From Bacteroidales bacterium (GTDB lineage: Bacteria; Bacteroidota; Bacteroidia; Bacteroidales; Cfx3-03): a stretch of DNA of 38,487 nt. Numbering within the stretch: the stretch's first letter is position 1; each line of letters begins with the position of its first letter. Below the pieces are notes generated by a model. That model did no database searches. It had not been told where the DNA came from and saw only the letters and a list, made by a program, of their open reading frames with translations. Shown one piece after another: positions 17,373-25,036 of the stretch. Position numbers and translations under genes: made by a program. The DNA lies in the NCBI GenBank assembly GCA_023251485.1, contig JAHEYR010000008.1, positions 1 to 38,487 of the forward strand, in the 5' to 3' direction.

Positions 17373-18737
17373 ATGAATAATCAAGCACCCGACATCCTTA
17401 TCGTAAACGCTGTTATTGTTAATGAGGGAAAGACCTTTCGAGGAGCCGTAGCTATTAAAGACGACCTTATTATTGGAATCTATGAAGAGCAGCTGAATCA
17501 TCAGCTCGCTATTGGTGCCTCAACAAAAATAATAGATGCGGGCTATAAATATCTTTTACCGGGTGTAATTGACGATCAGGTACATTTTCGCGAACCGGGA
17601 TTAACATATAAAGGAGAAATAGCTACAGAAAGCAGAGCTGCCGTAGCCGGAGGCGTTACCTCTTTTATGGAGATGCCAAACACGAACCCTCAAACACTGA
17701 CACAGAATTTACTGGAAGAAAAATATAAGCTGGGGGCTCAAAAATCGATGGCGAACTACTCATTTTACATGGGGGCCTCTAATGACAACCTGGAAGAGGT
17801 TTTAAAAACAGATCCTAAAACAGTTTGCGGCATCAAAGTCTTCATGGGCGCATCAACCGGGAACATGTTAGTCGACAACATTGAAGTGTTGGCTGCTATT
17901 TTTGAAAAAGCACACACTTTAGTTGCAACACACTGCGAAGACGAACCTACTATCAAAGCAAATACCGAAGCCTTTCGCAAAGAATATGGAGACGATGTTC
18001 CCTTGGCTGCTCATCCATTGATCAGAAGCGAAGAGGCTTGCTATAAATCCTCTTCCCTTGCTGTTAGCCTGGCAAAAGAATTCAATACCCGGCTCCATAT
18101 TTTGCACTTATCTACTGCGCACGAAATGATTTTATTTGATAACGACATTCCTTTGGCTGAAAAGAGAATCACCGGCGAGGTTTGTGTTCACCATCTATGG
18201 TTTAGTGACGAAGATTATGAAAAACAAGGCAATCGGATTAAATGGAACCCGGCCATAAAGACTTCATCCGATCGTGCAGCCTTGCTGGAAGCTTTGTTGG
18301 AAGACAGAATTGATGTCGTTGCTACAGATCATGCGCCACACTCATTAGAAGAAAAAAACAAGAAATATATACAAGCGCCCTCCGGTGGACCATTAGTACA
18401 GCATTCTCTTGTAACGATGTTAGAACTTAGCAGACAAGGTAAGATCTCTATCGAGAAGGTTGTTGAAAAAATGTGTCACGCTCCTGCGATCTGTTTTCAG
18501 GTAGCCGACAGAGGATTTATAAGAAAAGGATATAAAGCGGACCTGGTGTTGGTTGACATGAACAAAGAATGGACAGTTGCACCTCAGAATAGCTATTATA
18601 AATGTGGCTGGTCACCCTTTGAAGGGCAGGTTTTTCATTCGAAAGTAACCCATACTTTCATCAATGGTAAGTTGGCTTTTGAGAATGACACTTTTGATGA
18701 AACGGTCAGAGGTGAACGCTTGTCGTTTAACCGGTAA
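17373..18737 (+). CDS. pyrC: Dihydroorotase
   Basis: 454 residues of the amidohydrolase superfamily, long class I type. Interconverts carbamoyl aspartate and dihydroorotate in pyrimidine synthesis. Visible residues: the DxHxH site reads DDQVHFREPG with Q69 in place of the first His and H71 kept; carboxylated Lys K155 (GIKVFMGAS); H187 (ATHCEDE); H245 (HILHLSTAHE); D319 (ATDHAPH). The frame runs upstream to a TTG inside the preceding terminator, so that start is excluded; ATG 17373 gives MNNQAPDILIVNA, a usual N-terminus. Allantoinase and hydantoinase are related, but MPNTNPQT and the overall pattern favour dihydroorotase. No other pyrimidine gene is adjacent. Confidence 0.9.
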   Translation: MNNQAPDILIVNAVIVNEGKTFRGAVAIKDDLIIGIYEEQLNHQLAIGASTKIIDAGYKYLLPGVIDDQVHFREPGLTYKGEIATESRAAVAGGVTSFMEMPNTNPQTLTQNLLEEKYKLGAQKSMANYSFYMGASNDNLEEVLKTDPKTVCGIKVFMGASTGNMLVDNIEVLAAIFEKAHTLVATHCEDEPTIKANTEAFRKEYGDDVPLAAHPLIRSEEACYKSSSLAVSLAKEFNTRLHILHLSTAHEMILFDNDIPLAEKRITGEVCVHHLWFSDEDYEKQGNRIKWNPAIKTSSDRAALLEALLEDRIDVVATDHAPHSLEEKNKKYIQAPSGGPLVQHSLVTMLELSRQGKISIEKVVEKMCHAPAICFQVADRGFIRKGYKADLVLVDMNKEWTVAPQNSYYKCGWSPFEGQVFHSKVTHTFINGKLAFENDTFDETVRGERLSFNR

Positions 18738-18760
18738 GTTTTCAAATCAACTATTCTGAT

Positions 18761-18768
18761 TATCTTTG
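18761..18768 (+). promoter_or_regulatory. Candidate -7 element for the rRNA methyltransferase
   Basis: TATCTTTG matches TAnnTTTG and lies 15 bases before the ATG at 18784. No convincing TTG lies 18-21 bp upstream. Confidence 0.4.
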
Positions 18769-18783
18769 CACAAAACTTGACTA

Positions 18784-19971
18784 ATGGGTAAATACCAATC
18801 GATATATTTATTGAACGGCCGCGACGAGGCCGTTCGTCGTTTTCATCCATGGATATTCTCTGGTGCGATCAAACGTGCTGAAAAAGGTATTAAAGAGGGT
18901 GATTGGGTGGAGATATTTTCAGAAGAAGAAAAATATCTTGCCTCGGGCTATGCACTACCCGGCTCTATCACCGTCAAAATATGCTCGTTCTCAAGAGTAG
19001 ACCCCGACCAGACCTGGTGGAATGCCAAATTACAACAAGCCTTTGCGCTGCGCTGTGCTGCAGGATTGACGGATAACCCTATAACTAATTGCTATCGCCT
19101 GGTCTTTTCGGAAGGTGATTTACTTCCGGGTCTGATCATTGACTTCTATAATGGAACTGCCGTAATACAAACACACGCTGCATTTATGCATGATGCAAAA
19201 CTGATGATTACAGAGGCACTGAAAAACCTTTATGGAGAAAATCTTAAAGCTGTATTCGACAAGAGCGCAGATACGATGTCAAGAAACACCGATATAGAAG
19301 TTGTTGACAGCTATCTATTTGGCCAATCAGGGACCGAAGAGATTGTTGAAAACAGCTTGCATTTTAAAGCAAACTGGGAAGACGGACAAAAGACCGGTTT
19401 CTTTTTAGACCAGCGAGAAAACAGAAAGCTCCTGCAACAATATGCTAAGGGGCGTAAGGTTCTGAATACTTTTTGCTATACCGGTGGGTTTTCGATTTAT
19501 GCGCTTTCGGCAGGAGCTACACTTGTCCATTCTGTAGATAGTTCGGCGAAGGCTATTGCGGGTGTTGAAACAAACGTTTTATTAAATGGATTGAATGACG
19601 GAAGACATCAGGCATTTACCATTGATGCCAAGCGTTATCTTGAAGAGATGGAAGAGACTTATGATTTAATTATTTTAGATCCGCCGGCCTTTGCTAAACA
19701 CATGGATTCACGTCATAAAGCGATAAAAGGATACACCAAATTGAATAAACAGGCTTTTGAGAAAATCGCTCCCGGAGGCATTCTATTCACCTTCTCCTGC
19801 TCACAAGTGGTCGACAGACAACAATTCTATTCTGCTGTGATGGCTGCCGCTATTGAAAGTGGCCGTGAAGTAAAGGTATTACACCAGTTAACGCAACCCG
19901 CAGACCATCCTATCAACATATTTCATGCAGAGGGTCAATATTTAAAAGGGCTTGTTTTGATGGTTTATTAG
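18784..19971 (+). CDS. rlmI: Class I SAM-dependent rRNA methyltransferase, RlmI type
   Basis: 395 residues. An N-terminal PUA domain (~1-75, RRFHPWIFSGAI, GDWVEIFS) precedes a linker and a Rossmann methyltransferase domain with GQKTGFFLDQRENR, VLNTFCYTGGFSIYAL (SAM loop), DLIILDPPAFAKH and FTFSCSQ, whose Cys is the expected catalytic residue of m5C enzymes. Characterised RlmI methylates C1962 of 23S rRNA; position specificity here is inferred from family. It is adjacent (convergent, 23-bp gap) to hslR-der and near era, a ribosome-related neighbourhood. Confidence 0.88.
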   Translation: MGKYQSIYLLNGRDEAVRRFHPWIFSGAIKRAEKGIKEGDWVEIFSEEEKYLASGYALPGSITVKICSFSRVDPDQTWWNAKLQQAFALRCAAGLTDNPITNCYRLVFSEGDLLPGLIIDFYNGTAVIQTHAAFMHDAKLMITEALKNLYGENLKAVFDKSADTMSRNTDIEVVDSYLFGQSGTEEIVENSLHFKANWEDGQKTGFFLDQRENRKLLQQYAKGRKVLNTFCYTGGFSIYALSAGATLVHSVDSSAKAIAGVETNVLLNGLNDGRHQAFTIDAKRYLEEMEETYDLIILDPPAFAKHMDSRHKAIKGYTKLNKQAFEKIAPGGILFTFSCSQVVDRQQFYSAVMAAAIESGREVKVLHQLTQPADHPINIFHAEGQYLKGLVLMVY

Positions 19972-19994
19972 GGATTAAGCTATTGGTTTCTTTC

Positions 19995-20390
19995 TTACCA
20001 ATCCTCATTATTATCGTCGTCTTTCAGTTTATCTATTAGACGACGATGTTTTTTTGTGGGTCGACCAATACCATGTGGTCGAAATTCCATATTGGTTTCT
20101 CGCAAATGCTTAACACGATCATACTCTTCGGGTGTCGTAAGATCTTCCATATATTCAGGAACCAGCTTAGCCGATAAACGATTTGGAGGGAAAGCCAGCA
20201 CCTTTACTTTTTTCATCAAGGGGTTCTGGTTTACAAAAATCTCATCTCCTACTTTTAACTCGCGGGCTGGTTTAATACTCTGTCCTTCCAGTTTTATCTT
20301 ACCGGATTTACAGGCATCGGTAGCCAGACTACGTGTTTTATATAGTCTGACAGTCCACAACCATTTATCGATACGTGCTGAATCGGCCAC
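19995..20390 (-). CDS. hslR: S4-domain RNA-binding protein, Hsp15/HslR type
   Basis: 131 residues. The S4 RNA-binding domain fills the N-terminal half: RIDKWLWTVRLYKTRSLATDACKSG, then the basic hairpin KIKLEGQSIKPARELKVGD. A basic C-terminal tail (GRPTKKHRRLIDKL) ends in an acidic stretch. The characterised relative Hsp15 binds 50S subunits carrying stalled peptidyl-tRNA; that role is inferred. It starts 8 bases after the der stop, so the two are almost certainly cotranscribed. Confidence 0.88.
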   Translation of the reverse strand: MADSARIDKWLWTVRLYKTRSLATDACKSGKIKLEGQSIKPARELKVGDEIFVNQNPLMKKVKVLAFPPNRLSAKLVPEYMEDLTTPEEYDRVKHLRETNMEFRPHGIGRPTKKHRRLIDKLKDDDNNEDW

Positions 20391-20398
20391 AACTGATA

Positions 20399-21715
20399 CT
20401 ATTTCTTGCGAATAAAAATCTCAATTGGAACGCCTGTATAATTGTAATGTTCGCGCAACTTATTCTCAAGAAAACGTTTATACGAATCTTTTATATACTG
20501 AGGAAGATTTGCAAAGAAAACAAAAGCAGGGAATCGGGTAGGTAGCTTGGTAACATATTTGATCTTAACAAGCTTTCCTTTGTGTGCAGGTGGCGGATTG
20601 TGTTCTAAGATCGGTTGGAAATAGTCGTTCAGTTTTGAAGTAGTAATGTCCTGGAAGTAGTTTTCATAAACCTCATGAGCAACCTCAAGTGCTTTAAAGA
20701 TACGCTGCTTGGTAGTTACCGAGGTGAAAATAACAGGAACATCACTAAAAGGAGCAATCTTCTCACGAATTAACTTTTCAACCTCTAAATGCGTTTGATT
20801 ATTTTTCTCGACTAAGTCCCATTTATTGACAAGGATAACGATTCCTTTTCGGTTTCGCTGTGCTAATGAGAATATATTTAAGTCCTGAGCCTCAAAACCC
20901 GCCGTTGCATCAATCATCAGAATAACAACATCACTGCTTTCAATAGTCCGGATAGAACGCATCACCGAATAGAATTCAATATTTTCAGACACCTTTGATT
21001 TTTTACGTAATCCTGCAGTATCTACCAGATTAAAATCAAATCCAAAAGCGTTATAGCGTGTATAAAGAGAATCGCGTGTGGTTCCGGCAATGTCAGTAAC
21101 GATATTACGATCTATGCCCAACAGCGCATTGATAAAAGAAGATTTACCTACGTTAGGGCGACCAACAACACATATCTTTGGAAGATCATCTTTCTCCTGT
21201 GTAGTTTCGCTTTCAACTTTAGTTTCAAAATGAGTAACAACTTCATCTAATAGCTCGCCGGTACCTAATCCATTTACAGAAGAGATTCCATAGATTTCAC
21301 CTAGTCCTAAAGAATAAAATTCTGAAACTTCATGGCTTTTCTGGTGTGTGTCTACTTTATTAGCAACCAGAAGCACTGGTTTTTTTTGACGACGTAGCAT
21401 ATCAGCAACATCTTCATCCATTGGGGTTGCACCCTCAACAACATCTACTAAAAAAAGAATGACATCTGCTTCATCAATAGCAAGCTGTACCTGTTTTCTG
21501 ATCTCTTCTTCAAAGATATCATCAGAGCCCATCAGGTAACCACCTGTATCGATTACAGAAAATTCATATCCAATCCACTCCGAACGGCCATAATGCCTGT
21601 CACGGGTAACGCCACTGGTTGCATCAACAATCGCTTGACGTTCTCCAATCAAACGATTAAAAAGTGTAGACTTCCCAACATTAGGTCGTCCAACAATAGC
21701 TACTATGTTACTCAT
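20399..21715 (-). CDS. der: Ribosome biogenesis GTPase Der (EngA)
   Basis: 438 residues, close to the B. subtilis protein in length. Two tandem GTPase domains: GRPNVGKST at 9-17 with DTGG and NKVD, then GRPNVGKSS (~180) with DTAGLRKKS and NKWD. The C-terminal KH-like domain includes [20 protein letters not shown]. It acts in 50S assembly. The frame runs upstream into the tRNA terminator, but [14 protein letters not shown] at 21715 is the obvious start; the upstream part overlaps the terminator and the tRNA 3' end. Cotranscribed with hslR. Confidence 0.97.
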   Translation of the reverse strand: MSNIVAIVGRPNVGKSTLFNRLIGERQAIVDATSGVTRDRHYGRSEWIGYEFSVIDTGGYLMGSDDIFEEEIRKQVQLAIDEADVILFLVDVVEGATPMDEDVADMLRRQKKPVLLVANKVDTHQKSHEVSEFYSLGLGEIYGISSVNGLGTGELLDEVVTHFETKVESETTQEKDDLPKICVVGRPNVGKSSFINALLGIDRNIVTDIAGTTRDSLYTRYNAFGFDFNLVDTAGLRKKSKVSENIEFYSVMRSIRTIESSDVVILMIDATAGFEAQDLNIFSLAQRNRKGIVILVNKWDLVEKNNQTHLEVEKLIREKIAPFSDVPVIFTSVTTKQRIFKALEVAHEVYENYFQDITTSKLNDYFQPILEHNPPPAHKGKLVKIKYVTKLPTRFPAFVFFANLPQYIKDSYKRFLENKLREHYNYTGVPIEIFIRKK

Positions 21716-21773
21716 TCCACAGGTGTTTAATGATGTACAGAAAATCTGCACGGTGTAATTTGGGTAAATGTAA

Positions 21774-21799
21774 AAAAAGGAACCAAAATTGGTTCCTTT
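21774..21799 (-). terminator. Rho-independent terminator of the initiator tRNA gene
   Basis: Read on minus: AAAGGAACC, 6-nt loop, GGTTCCTTT running into a T tract. It lies four bases beyond the tRNA CCA end and before der. Confidence 0.8.
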
Positions 21800-21802
21800 C
21801 GT

Positions 21803-21877
21803 TGGTAGCGGGAGCAAGATTCGAACTTACGACCTTTGGGTTATGAGCCCAACGAGCTGCCACTGCTCCATCCCGCA
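21803..21877 (-). tRNA. Initiator tRNA-fMet (CAU anticodon)
   Basis: 75 nt with CCA encoded. It folds as acceptor TGCGGGA/TCCCGCT with a T:T mismatch at 1:72, D stem GAGC/GCTC, anticodon stem TTGGG/CCCAA around CTCATAA, and T arm with TTCGAAT loop. Three features mark it as initiator: the 1:72 mismatch, the A11:U24 pair, and three consecutive G:C pairs at the bottom of the anticodon stem. A -7 element and a terminator flank it. Confidence 0.95.
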
Positions 21878-21919
21878 CTATATGTTTTTAATATTTTTCT
21901 TGTCCTTGATTAACGAGTG

Positions 21920-21951
21920 CAAAGATATAAGTAGTTTCTTTGCAAAACAAA
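21920..21951 (-). promoter_or_regulatory. Probable promoter of the initiator tRNA
   Basis: On minus, TTTG (21951-21948), 20 bp, TATCTTTG (21927-21920), a good match to the Bacteroidetes consensus 43 bases before the tRNA 5' end. It shares the intergenic space with divergent era. Confidence 0.6.
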
Positions 21952-21974
21952 TTTATTTAAGAATTATTTAATAA

Positions 21975-22850
21975 ATGGAACACAAATCAGGATTTGTAAA
22001 CATTATTGGCAAGCCAAATGTCGGGAAATCAACACTTATGAACGCATTGGTTGGCGAGAAACTATCTATCATCACGCCTAAGGCTCAAACGACACGTCAT
22101 CGTATCCTTGGAATCGTTAATAGTGATGATTTTCAGATAGTTTTCTCTGATACACCGGGTATTGTCAAGCCACACTACGAACTACACAAGTCGATGATGA
22201 AGTTTGTTGAGACAGCGTTGGAGGATGCAGATATCATACTTTTCGTCACAGAAGTGAACGAAAAAGAGCTGGAACCAGAAACGATAGCGCGTATTCAGAA
22301 CTCAACAATACCTGTTATTGCATTATTGAATAAGATCGATCAATGCGAACAAGACGTAGCCATGCAAAAACTCACCGAGCTACAAACGCTTCTTCCTAAA
22401 GCAACCTGTATCCCGGTTTCGGCACTGCACAATTTCAATCTGGAATCGGTTCTGACCAATATTCTGGAACTTCTACCCGAATGTCCGCCATACTATCCAA
22501 AAGATGAGTTAACAGATCGGAGTACACGTTTCTTTGTTTCTGAAATTATCCGTGAAAAGATCTTACTCTTATACAAGCAAGAGATCCCCTACTCTGTCCA
22601 GGTGGTTATCGAGTCGTTTGTTGAGGAGCCAAAGATTACACGTATAGCAGCAACCATACATGTGGCACGTGATACCCAGAAAAGTATTATCATCGGAAAA
22701 GGTGGTATCGCAATCAAACGTCTTGGTACCGATTCGCGTAAAGACATGGAGACTTTTTTAGGACAAAAAGTATTTCTGGAACTTTTCGTTAAGGTAACCA
22801 AAGACTGGCGCGATGATGAAAGATCGCTTCGCCATTTTGGATACGAATAA
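21975..22850 (+). CDS. era: GTPase Era
   Basis: 291 residues. The N-terminal GTPase domain has GKPNVGKST (12-20), the effector segment PKAQTTRHRI, DTPG and NKID. The C-terminal KH domain has SIIIGKGGIAIKRLG, which binds the 3' end of 16S rRNA during 30S maturation. It is divergent from the initiator tRNA and der; its own promoter is not clear in the ~97 bp between. A strong hairpin follows. Confidence 0.97.
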   Translation: MEHKSGFVNIIGKPNVGKSTLMNALVGEKLSIITPKAQTTRHRILGIVNSDDFQIVFSDTPGIVKPHYELHKSMMKFVETALEDADIILFVTEVNEKELEPETIARIQNSTIPVIALLNKIDQCEQDVAMQKLTELQTLLPKATCIPVSALHNFNLESVLTNILELLPECPPYYPKDELTDRSTRFFVSEIIREKILLLYKQEIPYSVQVVIESFVEEPKITRIAATIHVARDTQKSIIIGKGGIAIKRLGTDSRKDMETFLGQKVFLELFVKVTKDWRDDERSLRHFGYE

Positions 22851-22889
22851 TCCTCAAAAGAGGAGGATAGAAGAAATTCATGTATAATT

Positions 22890-22927
22890 GAAAAGAGGTT
22901 GGTCAAATTGTTGACTAACCTCTTTTC
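22890..22927 (+). terminator. Long-stem terminator between era and deoC
   Basis: 17-bp stem with one G:T wobble (left arm 22890-22906, right arm 22911-22927), 4-nt loop. The right arm carries a TTTT run near its end. Confidence 0.75.
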
Positions 22928-22936
22928 GATTATGCT

Positions 22937-22944
22937 TATCTTTG
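22937..22944 (+). promoter_or_regulatory. Candidate -7 element for deoC
   Basis: TATCTTTG matches TAnnTTTG, 21 bases before the ATG and just after the era terminator. No clear -33 TTG at the right spacing. Confidence 0.45.
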
Positions 22945-22965
22945 AATCATTAAAAAACAGAACCT

Positions 22966-23817
22966 ATGATCGATATATCAACAATACTTCCGGTAGATGA
23001 AGATAGTGTTAAACAAGCTGTTAATGCTATTCGTACTGAAGTAGAAGCACAAGGCCTTCCTGATAGAAATAAGCTGATTGAGATACTCAATTACGTCGAC
23101 ATCACGACACTGGAAGGCTCTGACAATGCCGACCGGGTAGAGCAACTCTGTGAAAAAGCACTCTCTTTACCCGATATGGGTGAAGGAATAAAAGGGGTTG
23201 CCGCAGTTTGCATCTATCCACCTTTTGTCTCTTTTGTAAAAGAGATGGTAGAAGGAACAGAAATCAAGGTGGCCTCCGTTGCAGGAGCATTCCCTTCAGG
23301 ACAATTACCTATCCACCTGAAATGTGCAGAAGTAGAATATGTTGTAGAGCAAGGAGCCGATGAAGTCGATATGGTTATATCGAGAGGAACATTTCTGGAA
23401 GGTGACTTTGGACAAGTATTCGATGAAATTGCCATGATAAAAGAAGCTTGTGGTGATGCACACTTAAAAGTGATCCTTGAAACCGGAGAACTGGGAAGCC
23501 TCACTAATATTAAAAGTGCTTCAATGTTGGCAATTGCTGCCGGTGCTGATTTTATCAAGACCTCTACCGGGAAGATTCAACCCGCTGCTACACCCGAAGC
23601 AGCATGGGTAATGCTTAATTGCATCAAAGATCACTACCAAAAAACCGGCAAGAAGATAGGTTTTAAGCCCGCTGGTGGTATTTCAAGTCCTATGGAGGCA
23701 GTTCTGTACACAAAACTCGTAGAGACCGTCCTGGGTTCCGAATGGCTAAATAATAAATTATTCAGAATCGGAGCAAGCCGTTTGGTTGATCGATTAATGG
23801 AAAAGATTGTCGGCTAA
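22966..23817 (+). CDS. deoC: Deoxyribose-phosphate aldolase
   Basis: 283 residues, the longer DeoC type. Class I aldolase that splits 2-deoxyribose 5-phosphate to glyceraldehyde 3-phosphate and acetaldehyde in deoxynucleoside breakdown. Active-site segments are intact: VCIYPPFVSFV, EVDMVIS, KVILETGEL, the Schiff-base lysine in DFIKTSTGK, and the second lysine in GFKPAGGIS. It has its own terminator-promoter boundary upstream and no other nucleoside gene beside it. Confidence 0.96.
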   Translation: MIDISTILPVDEDSVKQAVNAIRTEVEAQGLPDRNKLIEILNYVDITTLEGSDNADRVEQLCEKALSLPDMGEGIKGVAAVCIYPPFVSFVKEMVEGTEIKVASVAGAFPSGQLPIHLKCAEVEYVVEQGADEVDMVISRGTFLEGDFGQVFDEIAMIKEACGDAHLKVILETGELGSLTNIKSASMLAIAAGADFIKTSTGKIQPAATPEAAWVMLNCIKDHYQKTGKKIGFKPAGGISSPMEAVLYTKLVETVLGSEWLNNKLFRIGASRLVDRLMEKIVG

Positions 23818-23838
23818 GTAAAATCGACAGTTGATGAA

Positions 23839-24273
23839 TTAAACTTTCAGATGATCAGCTTTCTTAACTGAATCCACTTTTTGTTTTGGAGTTTTAACTG
23901 GTGTCTTGGCTTTAGCCGGGACACTTTTGTTTAATAGCTCTTTTTGCTTAATACGATTGATCACCTCGTCATACATCTTTGAAAAATGATCGCTATTTTC
24001 AAGATAATGCTTTACACTATAATCGAATTGAGCATAGGTAGTATGGTGACATTTCATCACCCATTCAAAATAGGCATTACGACGGGCAGTAAACTGATCA
24101 ACGGTTCCTCCTCCATTCGTCCGAAGCGCACTCTCTGCAATATGTGCATCGGCCAATATTTCTATTAAACTATCTCGCGATAACAGCTCCACTTGTTGGG
24201 ATTTCTTATGGCATCCCATAAATCCCAACAAAAGGAGACTGCAAAAAACGGCAAAGAGAATGCCTTTTTTCAT
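23839..24273 (-). CDS. DUF4296 lipoprotein
   Basis: 144 residues with a lipoprotein signal peptide: lipobox LGFMGC, Cys21. The middle has the DUF4296 pattern SRDSLIEILADAHIAESALR and YFEWVMKCHHTTYAQFDYSVKHYLEN. The C-terminus is Lys/Pro-rich. DUF4296 is a Bacteroidetes family without assigned function. The ATG overlaps the stop of the OmpH-like gene (TAATG), so the two are translationally coupled, suggesting a shared envelope role. Confidence 0.85.
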   Translation of the reverse strand: MKKGILFAVFCSLLLLGFMGCHKKSQQVELLSRDSLIEILADAHIAESALRTNGGGTVDQFTARRNAYFEWVMKCHHTTYAQFDYSVKHYLENSDHFSKMYDEVINRIKQKELLNKSVPAKAKTPVKTPKQKVDSVKKADHLKV

Positions 24274-24941
24274 TATTTTTTACCTTGGTTGTGTTTTTTA
24301 TAATCAGCGTTCAAGCCTTTTAATACTTCGGTGGTAATATCAAGACCCGGATTCTGGAAAAGAAGATCGCCTCCATTACGATAATTCAGGATAAAATCAT
24401 ATCGGCTATCCTTGTTATAACGTTTTAGGAAATTAGTAACGGTATCATGCAACGCGATAGTAAGTTCAGACTGTTGCTGACCAATAAGTTGTTGATACTG
24501 TTGAGTAAGTCCTTCAAGAGATTGTTTCTCCTGAGTTAGCTGTTGATTGGTTTTCTGTGCTTGTTCCTGAGAAATCGACTTATTTTGAATTTGCTGTTGG
24601 AACTCACCTACCCTTTTCTGAAAAGATTGCTCACGTGTTTGAAGTTCAACTTGTGCCTTTTTCATTTTATCTTCAAGCTGACCTTTAATTTCTTTTGCCA
24701 TTTCGTATTGCGACAAGATAGAATCAGCATTAATGTAAGCAATTTTGCCAGTTGCTTTTGCTCCGGCTGCCGTTGCTACTTCACTGTTTCCACTCTTACT
24801 TCCGGCAAAATGAAGTACAAATAGAACAACTACTGCAATAGAAAGTACGATGTTAAAAATAAGATTAATGTTTGTTTTCTGTTCTTGAGGCTCATTAGCT
24901 TCGGTAGCCTGATCCACTTCCTGGTTGAAATCTTCTGACAT
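24273..24941 (-). CDS. OmpH/Skp-like protein with N-terminal membrane anchor
   Basis: 222 residues. Instead of a cleaved signal peptide, an acidic ~22-residue N-terminus precedes one TM segment (~25-43, LIFNIVLSIAVVVLFVLHF). Then KIAYINADSILSQYEMAKEI, the OmpH/Skp start motif, leads into a long Gln/Glu/Lys coiled coil (~75-165), followed by a conserved C-terminal cap (YDFILNYRNGGDLLF). Skp is a periplasmic chaperone for outer-membrane proteins; this form looks anchored to the inner membrane with its coiled coil in the periplasm. Coupled to the DUF4296 gene downstream. Confidence 0.85.
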   Translation of the reverse strand: MSEDFNQEVDQATEANEPQEQKTNINLIFNIVLSIAVVVLFVLHFAGSKSGNSEVATAAGAKATGKIAYINADSILSQYEMAKEIKGQLEDKMKKAQVELQTREQSFQKRVGEFQQQIQNKSISQEQAQKTNQQLTQEKQSLEGLTQQYQQLIGQQQSELTIALHDTVTNFLKRYNKDSRYDFILNYRNGGDLLFQNPGLDITTEVLKGLNADYKKHNQGKK

Positions 24942-24961
24942 GTGTTAATTGGGTTTTAGTT

Positions 24962-25007
24962 AAAAAACAACTACTGACTTAATTTTACAAAGTTAAGCCA
25001 GTAGTTG
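24962..25007 (-). terminator. Rho-independent terminator after recQ
   Basis: On minus, a 14-bp stem with one mismatch (plus coordinates 24994-25007 and 24968-24981), 12-nt loop, then six T. It lies between the recQ stop and the OmpH-like gene. Confidence 0.75.
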
Positions 25008-25017
25008 GAATATACAA
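24988..25017 (-). promoter_or_regulatory. Probable promoter of the OmpH-like/DUF4296 pair, embedded in the recQ terminator
   Basis: On minus, TTG (25017-25015), 19 bp, TAACTTTG (24995-24988). The -7 element straddles the stem/loop border of the terminator hairpin. Confidence 0.55.
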
Positions 25018-25036
25018 GAAATATGTTATTTGTGTT

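Noticed and set aside
21716-21817. Upstream extension of the der reading frame (34 codons)
   Set aside because: It crosses the tRNA terminator and the tRNA 3' end; [14 protein letters not shown] is the family N-terminus.
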